A DNA stretch of 64,000 nucleotides from Deltaproteobacteria bacterium (lineage in GTDB: Bacteria; Myxococcota_A; UBA9042; DTJE01): the NCBI GenBank assembly GCA_029555025.1, contig JAKPTZ010000095.1, positions 1 to 64,000 on the forward strand, read 5' to 3'. This document shows, piece after piece, positions 42,985 through 52,077 of this stretch (the first letter of the stretch is position 1; every line of letters begins with the position of its first letter). The position numbers and the translations under genes were made by a program. The notes beneath the pieces were generated by a model. That model was not told where the DNA came from. It was given only the letters and a program-made list of their open reading frames with translations, and ran no database searches.

Positions 42985-44045
42985 TTGATAAATCCCTGGT
43001 TGACGCGGTAATGACGATGATTGGCGATTCCGTCCGCGGCCATTCCGGAATCGACGACGAGGGCTTCGAATCCCTGGCCGTCGAGATTGCAGCCGCTCAG
43101 GGCCGCCTGCGACGAACTTCGCCGCTTTCCGCAAACCTTCGTGGACTGGACAAGATCGAGCCGCTTCCGGAGACGGCCTTCAAGATGATGACCGTGGCCC
43201 AGTTTCCGCCGTCCGAAGCGGTTGCTGAATTCAGAACCTCGGGCACGTCTTCAGAAAACCGTGGCCGCCTGCCCGTGCTCGACATGGAAATATACAAGGC
43301 ATCGGCACTGGCCGGCTTCGAACTGTTCTGCATGCACGACGACCCGCCGACACGTTTCATGAGCCTTATCCCGCCGGCCTCGGCAAGGCCCGACTCCTCG
43401 CTTTCATGGATGGCCACCTTCCTGGTCGAAAAATTCGACGATGGACTGGGGGGCTTCGTCGCCGGCACCCAGGGCCTGGATCCGGATGGCATGCTGTCCA
43501 TCCTTTCTCGATCCGTTTCGGACGGTAGTCGCGTTTTCCTGCTGGGCACATCGCTGGACTTCCTGTCGCTTTTCGAGTTCCTGGTGATGAACGCGACCCC
43601 GATCCCGCTTCCTGCCGGAAGCAGGCTGATGCACACGGGCGGGCCGAAGGCGTCGGGTCGCAGCATCACTCCGCGTCAGCTTGCCGCCGACGCCGGAAGG
43701 CTGCTGGGAATCGCCCCGCAGGACGTCATCGAGGAATTCGGAATGACCGAGTTGTTTTCACAGGCTTACGATTCGCCGCGAATCAGCGGTGTTCCGGGAA
43801 GACTGATCCCGGTTCCATGGATGAGGACAAGGGTTATTGATCCACGGACAATGAAGGACGTGCCCGACGGCGAACGCGGCCTGCTTGTCCACTACGACCT
43901 TGCCTGCTGCCACACATGCGTCGCAATCATGGCCGCCGACACCGCGACCAGATCCGGAAACGGATTCTGCGATATCCGCAGGGCCGCCGGTGCCGCGGCA
44001 AGGGGATGCTCCCGCAACGCGGCCCCCCGACCGGGAGGCGCGTGA
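42981..44045 (+). CDS. LuxE-like acyl-protein synthetase (adenylate-forming)
   Basis: 'FRTSGTSSENRGRLPVLDMEIYKASALAGFELFC', 'VIEEFGMTELFSQAYDSP', 'PVPWMRTRVIDPRTMKDVPDGERGLLVHYDLACCHTCVAIMAADTATRSGNGFCDIRRAAGAAARGCS'. Overlaps aminotransferase stop (ATGA). Confidence 0.87.
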   Translation: MIDKSLVDAVMTMIGDSVRGHSGIDDEGFESLAVEIAAAQGRLRRTSPLSANLRGLDKIEPLPETAFKMMTVAQFPPSEAVAEFRTSGTSSENRGRLPVLDMEIYKASALAGFELFCMHDDPPTRFMSLIPPASARPDSSLSWMATFLVEKFDDGLGGFVAGTQGLDPDGMLSILSRSVSDGSRVFLLGTSLDFLSLFEFLVMNATPIPLPAGSRLMHTGGPKASGRSITPRQLAADAGRLLGIAPQDVIEEFGMTELFSQAYDSPRISGVPGRLIPVPWMRTRVIDPRTMKDVPDGERGLLVHYDLACCHTCVAIMAADTATRSGNGFCDIRRAAGAAARGCSRNAAPRPGGA

Positions 44046-44098
44046 ACAGGAATCGGCAGACGGTGTATCATTCGTAACGGCAAGACACCGGTGACGCC

Positions 44099-45274
44099 AT
44101 GGAAATGAACGAAACCAGAAGCCTGCTTGTGACGATCAGGGATCGCTGGCTTGCCTCGGCAGGCCCGGATGGCCTGGTTCCCGGCCCGTTTCTTGACGCC
44201 CGTGACATTTCCGACCTTGCCGCCTCCACAGGATGGGCCGGAATGCACCTTGCAAGGGCCATCAGGCTGGCATTCGAACCGTTTGACGACGAAAGCATCG
44301 ACCGGCTGTTCGTTCCGACCAGGGCTCCAAGGTTTCGCGGCCGCACTCCGCACAGGGCCGATCTGCTTGCGATTCTTGCCGGCCGGATACCGGCCCTCGC
44401 CGCCAAAGTTCTGTTCCATGGCCTGGCCGGCGGAATGAGGGTGATCCTGAAGCCGTCGTCGGCCGAGACCGTATTTCCGGCACTGCTTGTGAATTCGATC
44501 ATGCTCCTGGAACGGGATGCCCCGGTTTCGGTGGCGCCTGGACGCGGGCCCGCGCTGGACGCGATGATCCGGTCGGCAACCGCTTGCGTCGCATACGGTT
44601 CGGACATGACCGTGGAAGCGATCGCTGCCGCCAGGCGCGGACGTCCGACATTCCCCGGAAGGCACATGGAATCGTTCGAAACGGTTTTTGCCGATGCCAT
44701 CGAATCGAATGACGAAGCAAGGGCCGTGGCGGAAAAGATCGCATTTGACACGGCGATTTATGATCAATCCGGGTGTCTGTCCCCAACCGTCGTGTTCGTT
44801 CAGGAAGGCGGCGGCGTCAGCGCAAGAGCGTTTGCGGGAATGCTCCTCGAAGCCCTGTCCGGATCCCAGCTGGCCATGGGTCCGATGGAAATCGACGACC
44901 TTGCGGCGGTCAGGATCTTCATTCAGGAGGCTGCAATCGGCCGGATCAAGGATCCGGTATTTTCACGTGAGGACGTGATTCCGCCGGCGGTGGTTCTTTG
45001 CGACCGGGTCAGGCCGTCGCCGGGACTGCGCACCCTGCAGGTTGTTCCGTTCGACTCGCCGGTGCCCGACCTTTCCCGTCACATGCCGGATCTGGCCGAT
45101 CGCATCCAGGGAATGGCCTGCGCCGGTTCCGACGGGGAAGTCGGATGGCTGCTGCGCAAGAATCCACGATTCAGGGCAAACCACATCTGCGCGCCGGGAG
45201 AATTGCAGAACCCTCCGGCCCTGTGGCGCGAAAACGGCATCGTGCTTGCCCACGAACTGCTTGGAATTCAGTAA
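44099..45274 (+). CDS. LuxC-like acyl-CoA/acyl-protein reductase
   Basis: 'LFHGLAGGMRVILKPSSAETVFPALLVNSI', catalytic-Cys-type motif 'AFDTAIYDQSGCLSPTVVFVQEGGG', 'MGPMEIDDLAAVRIFIQEA'. Confidence 0.87.
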   Translation: MEMNETRSLLVTIRDRWLASAGPDGLVPGPFLDARDISDLAASTGWAGMHLARAIRLAFEPFDDESIDRLFVPTRAPRFRGRTPHRADLLAILAGRIPALAAKVLFHGLAGGMRVILKPSSAETVFPALLVNSIMLLERDAPVSVAPGRGPALDAMIRSATACVAYGSDMTVEAIAAARRGRPTFPGRHMESFETVFADAIESNDEARAVAEKIAFDTAIYDQSGCLSPTVVFVQEGGGVSARAFAGMLLEALSGSQLAMGPMEIDDLAAVRIFIQEAAIGRIKDPVFSREDVIPPAVVLCDRVRPSPGLRTLQVVPFDSPVPDLSRHMPDLADRIQGMACAGSDGEVGWLLRKNPRFRANHICAPGELQNPPALWRENGIVLAHELLGIQ

Positions 45275-45280
45275 GGAAAG

Positions 45281-47686
45281 TCACATTCCCAGACCGGCGG
45301 TCTCGGGCTCCTCGGGCGGAACCGCTGCCTTTTCCTCCGGCTGGTCGGTCTCGGTGGAATCGTCGGTAATCGGGGTGCACATGACCAGGCTGAAATAGTC
45401 GCTTTCCCAGTGAACCGTCTCCACCTTCCAGGATCTGATCGAATCGAAACCTTCCGCGCCCGCCTCGCGAAGGCTCTTCGTCTCCTTGTCCAGCGACGAC
45501 TTCAGGCTGGAAGATCGATTCGGCTGGGTCAGGGCGAAAAACCTCTTTCCGCGGTTCAGATCCTTCAGATACGGCTTCAACTGGTTGGCCTTCATCAACG
45601 GCTTGATCTCGCTGTGCGTGAAGTAAGTCTCGCCGCGCCATGTGATAAGCCACGCGACCACATCTTCCCTGCACACGCGCTTGTTGAAATACCCCAGCGA
45701 ATCGGGGATGAACCCAAGCCCGATCTTCTTCAGCGCGGGCGTGTACGTACTGTTGACGTCCTCGCTGTTTTCCATCAGCTCGCACCGCTTGAAGTAATCC
45801 TCGAAGATGTATCGCTGGGACCATGCCGGCGACAGGGTCGGCATGTAGAAATTCAGGCCCCACCATGCAAGGGCCAAAGATATTCCCCAGAGCGCCGCGA
45901 GCCCCCCCTTCCTGAAGCGCCCGCCAAAGATCATCAGCAGGAAGCAGATTGACGCCACGACAAGGAAAGCCGTAAGGAACGTCTTGTACTGAAGGGCAGG
46001 CGCCTGGATGATTTTCTGCACCACGGGGCTGGTGAATTCATAGAACGTCGATTCCTTCCAGGTCATCGAGGTGCCGTCCGCGACCGGCGCGTCCGGATCG
46101 TTCGGCAGCCTGGTCGGCAGCGGCCTGTCGTACTTGTAGGTGAACATCTGCCTGAAGACCTGCATGTCGCTGCGGATGTAGAGCCCGACCGACAGCATGA
46201 TCCCGAGTCCGACGATCGCCACGAACCTTCCGATCCAGCCGCGATCCTCGAAGAAATCCTTCACCAGCAGCGCGACCAGGAAAACGGTCGGGAAGACGGC
46301 CGGGAAGATATAGTGGTGATACTTGGTGGCCGACAGCGTGAAAAGCACGTATGCGAAGAAGGCCCAGACGTACATCAGGAGCTTCATTCTGGAGCGCGGA
46401 TCGGGATCCTTCAGCCTGAGCCTTGTGATACCCCAGATCACCAGCGGAATGAACGCAATCCACGGGAAGGTTCCGACCGAAAGCCAGCGCATGAAGTGCT
46501 CGAATGTGCCGGTATCGATCTGGTGAACCCCGGCGCCAAGCCTGTTGAAATGATCATGAACCAGGAAGCGGTTGTAAAACCCCATTCCATGGCGGCAGAA
46601 CATGCCGACGTACCATGGAAGCATGACAAGCGCGAAAAAGAGCAGGCCGCGACCAAGGTCGAACCGCCTCAGCATCTTCCATTCGCCGGTGAGCAGGAAG
46701 TAAAGGAAGAGCATGGCTCCGGGCAGGCAGAACCCGAGCAGTCCCTTTCCAAGGGTCGCGTACCCGAAGAACATGTAGGCGGTCCAGAGCATGAAGCGAC
46801 GGACCCACAGGTCCTTGCCTTCGTCCGAAAAGAGGATCCCGGCCCTGTACTGGCGCCACATCGGGACAAGCACCCAGGCAAGCAGCGCGCCGGAAGCGGC
46901 GAAATACATCAGTGAATGAATCCAGCCGCTTTTCTGGAACATGAAACCAATGCGGTTCAAGCCGGTAAGGCGCTGATAGTTCCCCTCGGGGAAGAGATCC
47001 AGCCAGGTGTTCACGAACTGGGGAACGGCCGTCAGCAGAAAGAGGGCCAGAACCGCGACAAGCCGAACCACGAGCCCACGATTGGATACCGGGTAGCGCG
47101 GCGCGAACATCGCCGAGGACATGAAGAGCATGCCTATCGCCATCGTCCCGGCATACGGCAGGTCGGTGATGGCCTGTCGGGAAAGGAAGAAGAAAAGCGG
47201 GGCCGTCATAAGCATTCCCGCGGCGAGCAGCCCCGTCCGACGGTTGAATATCAATGAAAAATGGACGTACGCGAAAAGCACCACAAGACTGCCGAGAAGG
47301 GCCCACGGCAAGCGGATCGCCCAGTCGCCGAACCCGACCAGGTGCATGCCGATGATGTCACCGTACATGATGAGGACAGGCTTCGAAAAGAACCATTCAC
47401 CGGTCGGGGATTCGTTGCCGATCTTGTCCTTGTAACCCCACCACGGCGACAGGGTGTCGTGATTTTCGAACATGTACCTTGCGGTTTCGCCGTAATGCGT
47501 TTCCCAGCAATCCCACAGGCCGAACGAACCGGCGCCAATGAAAAAAAGCAGGGCCGCGGCGACGAAAACCCCAACCCTGACCAGCCCCTCTCGCGATCGG
47601 CCGGCGACCGCCGGGACGTTCTGGAAGTCATCGCACAGAAGGGGTGAAACGCATGTTCCGCGTGCATTGTCGTCGTTGATATTCAC
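45281..47686 (-). CDS. GT39/ArnT-like membrane glycosyltransferase
   Basis: 'GLWDCWETHYGETARYMFENHDTLSPWWGYKD...FFSKPVLIMYGDIIGMHLVGFGDWAIRLPWALLGSLVVLFAYVH'; many TM segments; C-terminal soluble region. Confidence 0.9.
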   Translation of the reverse strand: MNINDDNARGTCVSPLLCDDFQNVPAVAGRSREGLVRVGVFVAAALLFFIGAGSFGLWDCWETHYGETARYMFENHDTLSPWWGYKDKIGNESPTGEWFFSKPVLIMYGDIIGMHLVGFGDWAIRLPWALLGSLVVLFAYVHFSLIFNRRTGLLAAGMLMTAPLFFFLSRQAITDLPYAGTMAIGMLFMSSAMFAPRYPVSNRGLVVRLVAVLALFLLTAVPQFVNTWLDLFPEGNYQRLTGLNRIGFMFQKSGWIHSLMYFAASGALLAWVLVPMWRQYRAGILFSDEGKDLWVRRFMLWTAYMFFGYATLGKGLLGFCLPGAMLFLYFLLTGEWKMLRRFDLGRGLLFFALVMLPWYVGMFCRHGMGFYNRFLVHDHFNRLGAGVHQIDTGTFEHFMRWLSVGTFPWIAFIPLVIWGITRLRLKDPDPRSRMKLLMYVWAFFAYVLFTLSATKYHHYIFPAVFPTVFLVALLVKDFFEDRGWIGRFVAIVGLGIMLSVGLYIRSDMQVFRQMFTYKYDRPLPTRLPNDPDAPVADGTSMTWKESTFYEFTSPVVQKIIQAPALQYKTFLTAFLVVASICFLLMIFGGRFRKGGLAALWGISLALAWWGLNFYMPTLSPAWSQRYIFEDYFKRCELMENSEDVNSTYTPALKKIGLGFIPDSLGYFNKRVCREDVVAWLITWRGETYFTHSEIKPLMKANQLKPYLKDLNRGKRFFALTQPNRSSSLKSSLDKETKSLREAGAEGFDSIRSWKVETVHWESDYFSLVMCTPITDDSTETDQPEEKAAVPPEEPETAGLGM

Positions 47687-47948
47687 TGGCCAAGCACCAC
47701 CAAAGAGTCAAATCGCCCGGATTTTAACGGTTTGGGCGAGATTTGCAAGGAACGTCCTTTACGTATCGGCCCCTTTGCCCCTTGACCTGTCCGACCGCGA
47801 TGCACACTTATCCTGCCCGTCGCGTGCGCGTGCGAATCCGGGTCATCGGGAATAGCTCGAACCCGGGCGTTGTTCATCGGGGGTCGATGGCGCCGCGCGG
47901 TGCCGGAAAGGCTGTTTTCGGGCCCTTTTTGCCCGGGAGGACTCATAA

Positions 47949-48938
47949 ATGGAACAGGACGTTCGCATACTGACAGAGATGGTTCGGAAGGAAAGCGCGT
48001 TCGTTGACAGGCTCACTGCCGAAGTCGGGCGCGTGATTGTCGGACAGAAGGAACTGATCGACCGCATTCTGATTGCCCTGCTGTGCCGCGGTCATGTCCT
48101 TATCGAAGGCGTGCCGGGACTGGCGAAGACGTTGACGGTCAAGACGGTCGCCGATGCGCTGGACGCCACATTTTCGCGCGTGCAGTTCACGCCGGACCTC
48201 CTGCCGGCGGATCTGACCGGCACCCAGATCTACAACCAGCAGACCGGAGCCTTCTCGGTCAAGAAGGGGCCGATTTTCGCGGGAATCGTGCTTGCGGACG
48301 AAATCAACCGTGCTCCGGCAAAAGTTCAGAGCGCGCTTCTGGAAGCGATGCAGGAACGGCAGGTCACCATCAGCGACAAAGCTTTCCCGCTGCCGGAACC
48401 ATTCCTGGTCCTTGCGACCCAGAACCCGATCGAGCAGGAAGGAACCTATCCCCTTCCCGAGGCACAGATCGATCGGTTCATGCTCATGGTCAGGGTGTCG
48501 TACCCGACGCGCGACGAGGAACTCCAGATCATGGATCGGATGGCCCTTTCGGTGCCGACGAAGGTTGACAAGGTCATTTCGCTTGACGACCTGCAGCGCG
48601 CAAGATCGATGATGTCGGAAATCTACATGGATCAGAAGGTCAAGCAGTACATCGTTGACCTTGTATTCGCGACACGGCGGCCGGACGAAGCCGGGATTCC
48701 GGATCTTGCCGACTACATCAGGTACGGGGCGTCGCCCAGGGCGACCATCGCGCTTTCCGAGGCGGCCAGGGCCCACGCGTTCCTGCGGCACCGGGGCTAC
48801 GTGATTCCCGAGGACGTGAAGTCCATCGGCCTGGACGTGCTTCGTCACAGACTGATTCCGTCGTACGAGGCCGAGGCGGAGAACATGACTGCCGAGGACA
48901 TCCTGAACAGGATCTTTGATTCGGTTCAGGTTCCGTAG
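47949..48938 (+). CDS. MoxR family AAA+ ATPase
   Basis: 'GRVIVGQKELIDRILIALLCRGHVLIEGVPGLAKTLTVKTVADAL', 'GPIFAGIVLADEINRAPAKVQSALLEAMQERQVTI', 'VLATQNPIEQEGTYPLPEAQIDRFML'. Confidence 0.97.
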   Translation: MEQDVRILTEMVRKESAFVDRLTAEVGRVIVGQKELIDRILIALLCRGHVLIEGVPGLAKTLTVKTVADALDATFSRVQFTPDLLPADLTGTQIYNQQTGAFSVKKGPIFAGIVLADEINRAPAKVQSALLEAMQERQVTISDKAFPLPEPFLVLATQNPIEQEGTYPLPEAQIDRFMLMVRVSYPTRDEELQIMDRMALSVPTKVDKVISLDDLQRARSMMSEIYMDQKVKQYIVDLVFATRRPDEAGIPDLADYIRYGASPRATIALSEAARAHAFLRHRGYVIPEDVKSIGLDVLRHRLIPSYEAEAENMTAEDILNRIFDSVQVP

Positions 48939-48949
48939 CACCAGGCGGA

Positions 48950-49888
48950 ATGAATATGAAGACGGAAGACACGGACAACGTCAAGTCACTGCTCGCCAGG
49001 GTTCGCAGGATCGAGATCACGGCCCAGAGGCTGGTCAACGAGCAGCTCTCGGGGCGGTACCACTCGGTCTTCAAGGGCCGCGGCATGAGTTTCGACGAGG
49101 TACGGCCGTACACTCCGGGCGACGAAGTCCGGCTGATCGACTGGAACGTGACCGCCCGCACGGGAGATGCGTTCATCAAACGTTTCGTCGAGGAGCGCGA
49201 ACTGACCGTCATTATCATGGCGGATGCGTCCCTTTCCATGAATTTCGGGCTGTCGAGCTGCTCTGTCACCCAGAGACAGAAGACGACTGAAATCCACGAC
49301 ACGAAAAGGGAACTTGCAGCCCAGATTGCGGCCGCGATCGTGCTTTCGGCCCAGATGAACAACGACCGGGTCGGTCTGATAACGTTCGGCGAAACCGTTA
49401 CCAACTTCATCCCGCCCGGCAAGGGCCGCCGTCACGCGCTCAGGGTCATCCGCGAAGTCCTTGCGATGGAGGCCGCCGGCAGCAGGACCGACCTGGCCGG
49501 CGCGCTTGCATATCTTGGAAGAATACTGAAACGGCGCACCGCCGTATTCATCCTTTCCGACTTCGAGGTTCCCGATTTCGAAAGGGAGCTTCGCGTGGCC
49601 GCCAGGCGCCACGACATCCACGGATTGATGGTGCGGGATCACTTCGAGGACAACCTTTTCGAAGGGGGCATCGTCACCCTGAGGGATCTGGAGACCGGTC
49701 TGGTCAGACCGTTCTTCACCGGGGCCGGATTCCTTCAAAGGTACCGGTCAAGCGTTCAGGCGGGCATCAGGGAGGCTTCCGGCCAGTTCCAGAAGATGAA
49801 GCTTCCGTTTTCGCGCTTTTCAACATCGGAGCCTTACGACCGGACGCTCTCCGGTCATTTTGCAAGGCTTAAGGGCAAGGCCCTGTAA
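48950..49888 (+). CDS. DUF58 domain protein
   Basis: 'LSGRYHSVFKGRGMSFDEVRPYTPGDEVRLIDWNVTARTGDAFIKRFVEERELTVIIMADASLSM'. Confidence 0.96.
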   Translation: MNMKTEDTDNVKSLLARVRRIEITAQRLVNEQLSGRYHSVFKGRGMSFDEVRPYTPGDEVRLIDWNVTARTGDAFIKRFVEERELTVIIMADASLSMNFGLSSCSVTQRQKTTEIHDTKRELAAQIAAAIVLSAQMNNDRVGLITFGETVTNFIPPGKGRRHALRVIREVLAMEAAGSRTDLAGALAYLGRILKRRTAVFILSDFEVPDFERELRVAARRHDIHGLMVRDHFEDNLFEGGIVTLRDLETGLVRPFFTGAGFLQRYRSSVQAGIREASGQFQKMKLPFSRFSTSEPYDRTLSGHFARLKGKAL

Positions 49889-49902
49889 CCGGGATTGCGG
49901 AT

Positions 49903-50964
49903 ATGAAAACTTCATTTCTGCCACTTCTTGCCGTGCTGCTGACCGTGTCCGCAGGCGCGCAGCGGGCGGTCGCCCAGACGGACGTCACGAACGAGGACGT
50001 TGTGGCCGGGGCTGGGGCCGAAGCCGATGCCCCGCCCGGAGGTCCGCGCGGCGGGGAAGCCTCCGTGACGGTAACGATGGATCCCACGAACGAGCCGGTT
50101 CAGATCGGCAGGCCGTTTCATGTGGAAATCCGCTTCGGATACCCCGTCGGCACCAGAATCTATTTCCCTGACGCGCCGGACACGAAGCCCCTGACCCTTG
50201 TTTCAGTGAAGTCGGAAGATCGCACGGTACTCGGAACCTCGACCTCGGAAAGCCACAAACTTATCCTGCTTGCGATCAAGACGGGTGAGGCGATCCTGAA
50301 GCCGTTCGAGGTTCCGGTGGTGCTCCCCGACGGTCACGCGGCATCGGTCATGACTCCGGAACTTCGCATCAACGTATCCGGTTCGCTTGGCAACGAGGAG
50401 GCCCCCGAACTGGCACCGCCAGGTGAAACGCGCCCGGTGATCGTGCGCAACGACCTGCTGATATGGATTCTGGTCGCTCTGGCGGCCGCGGCCGTGGCTT
50501 CACTGACGGCTATAATGGTTTATCGCAGATGGCGCGCCTGGGCAGACGCCCACAGACCGCCGCCCCCGCCAGTGCCGCCCCATGAACGCGCAAGGGCCAG
50601 GCTTGCCGAAATCGAGGCAATGGGACTGGTCGAACAACGCGACTTCAAGACCCTGGCACTGCTGGTATCCGAGGTCATCCGCGAATTCCTTGGTGCCGTG
50701 CTCCGCTTCCCGGGAACCGATTCCACGACCTGGGAGACGCTTGAGTCGGTGCGGCGTGCCTCCGGCGGGAACGCGGTTGGAAAGATGAGCCTGATGGAAC
50801 TCGAGGACTTCCTGGCCCTGTGCGACCTCATCAAGTTCGCGAAGTTCGAGCCGTCGGTCGGGGACGCACAGGCCCTTGTCCGCAGAAGCCACGAACTGGT
50901 TGACATGGTCATGTGCGGGCCGACTGACCAGGCCGGCCGTGACGGTGACGGGGGTGCGTCATGA
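49903..50964 (+). CDS. BatD/DUF4381-like membrane protein in the aerotolerance cluster
   Basis: Signal peptide, beta-rich ectodomain, single TM 'LLIWILVALAAAAVASLTAIMVYRRW', cytoplasmic helical domain; between DUF58 and BatA genes. Confidence 0.75.
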   Translation: MKTSFLPLLAVLLTVSAGAQRAVAQTDVTNEDVVAGAGAEADAPPGGPRGGEASVTVTMDPTNEPVQIGRPFHVEIRFGYPVGTRIYFPDAPDTKPLTLVSVKSEDRTVLGTSTSESHKLILLAIKTGEAILKPFEVPVVLPDGHAASVMTPELRINVSGSLGNEEAPELAPPGETRPVIVRNDLLIWILVALAAAAVASLTAIMVYRRWRAWADAHRPPPPPVPPHERARARLAEIEAMGLVEQRDFKTLALLVSEVIREFLGAVLRFPGTDSTTWETLESVRRASGGNAVGKMSLMELEDFLALCDLIKFAKFEPSVGDAQALVRRSHELVDMVMCGPTDQAGRDGDGGAS

Positions 50965-52067
50965 GATTCGAATCCCCGTGGATGTTCCTTCTTCTGGTTC
51001 CAGTGGCCGGAATGGTCGCTTTCGGACTGTACTCGCTGCTTCGGAAACCGGCGCACCTGGACATTCCGACCGTGCGGCACGCGACGGCCGCCGGATCCGG
51101 ATTCCGCGGACGGATGGCCCACCTTCCGGCCGTTCTGACCGGAATCGCGGCAGTTCTGGCGGTCGTGGCGCTCGCAAGGCCCCAGGTACAGGATCACGAG
51201 GAACTGGTCGGAGAAGGCGCCGATTTCGTCATCGCACTCGACATGTCGGCATCGATGAACGCCGTCGATATGCCGGCCGAAGACATCCTTTCCAACCAGG
51301 CGGCCGGGCATGAACCACCGAACAGGTTCGAGTCCGCGAGACAGATTCTGAAAAAATTCATCTCGTCCAGAGACATGGATCGTGTCGGCCTGGTCATTTT
51401 CGCCTCGAAGGCCTACGTGAAGTTTCCACTGACACTGGACAGGGACGCGATGACCAGGATCCTTGACGGGCTGGTTCTTGACGACCGGATGCGCAGCCAG
51501 GATGGAAACTGCGTCAACGGATGCACGATAACCGGCGAGCAGACGGCCATCGGCGACGCCCTGGCCCGGGCTTTCAAGAGAATCGAGGACTCGAAGACGA
51601 AAAGCCGCAACATCATCCTGATAACGGACGGTGACAACAACGCCGGGATGGCCGCCCCGACTGAAATCGCGGATTTCATCGCGCGCGAGTCGGGCGCGAA
51701 CCCGGTTCGGGTATTCACGTTCCTGGTCGGTGGCGGCAAGGACACATGGATGCCGGCTTTCAACGGTTTTTCCGGCGATCTCCTGAAAGCCGGCAACGGC
51801 ATGCAGGTCTATGAGCCTGTCAAGGATCAGGCGCCCGTGAAGCCGGATCTGCTGCGTGAAATCGCCGAAAAGACTGGCGGACGTTTCTTTGCCGCTCCTT
51901 CGGAAAGCGACTTCCGCAAGGAATTTTCCGACCTGGAAAAGACGGAATTTTCGGCCCCCGCGCTGCAGGCATTCAGGGAAGCGTACGCGTGGCCGCTGGC
52001 TGCTGCGCTTGTGCTTTACGTGGCCGGACTGGCGCTCGGAACGACCATCTGGCGCCGCTGGCCGTGA
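50961..52067 (+). CDS. batA: BatA-like von Willebrand factor A protein
   Basis: 'VVALARPQVQDHEELVGEGADFVIALDMSASMNAVDM' (MIDAS DxSxS), 'IILITDGDNNAGMAAP'; two TM. Confidence 0.92.
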   Translation: MRFESPWMFLLLVPVAGMVAFGLYSLLRKPAHLDIPTVRHATAAGSGFRGRMAHLPAVLTGIAAVLAVVALARPQVQDHEELVGEGADFVIALDMSASMNAVDMPAEDILSNQAAGHEPPNRFESARQILKKFISSRDMDRVGLVIFASKAYVKFPLTLDRDAMTRILDGLVLDDRMRSQDGNCVNGCTITGEQTAIGDALARAFKRIEDSKTKSRNIILITDGDNNAGMAAPTEIADFIARESGANPVRVFTFLVGGGKDTWMPAFNGFSGDLLKAGNGMQVYEPVKDQAPVKPDLLREIAEKTGGRFFAAPSESDFRKEFSDLEKTEFSAPALQAFREAYAWPLAAALVLYVAGLALGTTIWRRWP

Positions 52068-52077
52068 CGGCAGGAGA

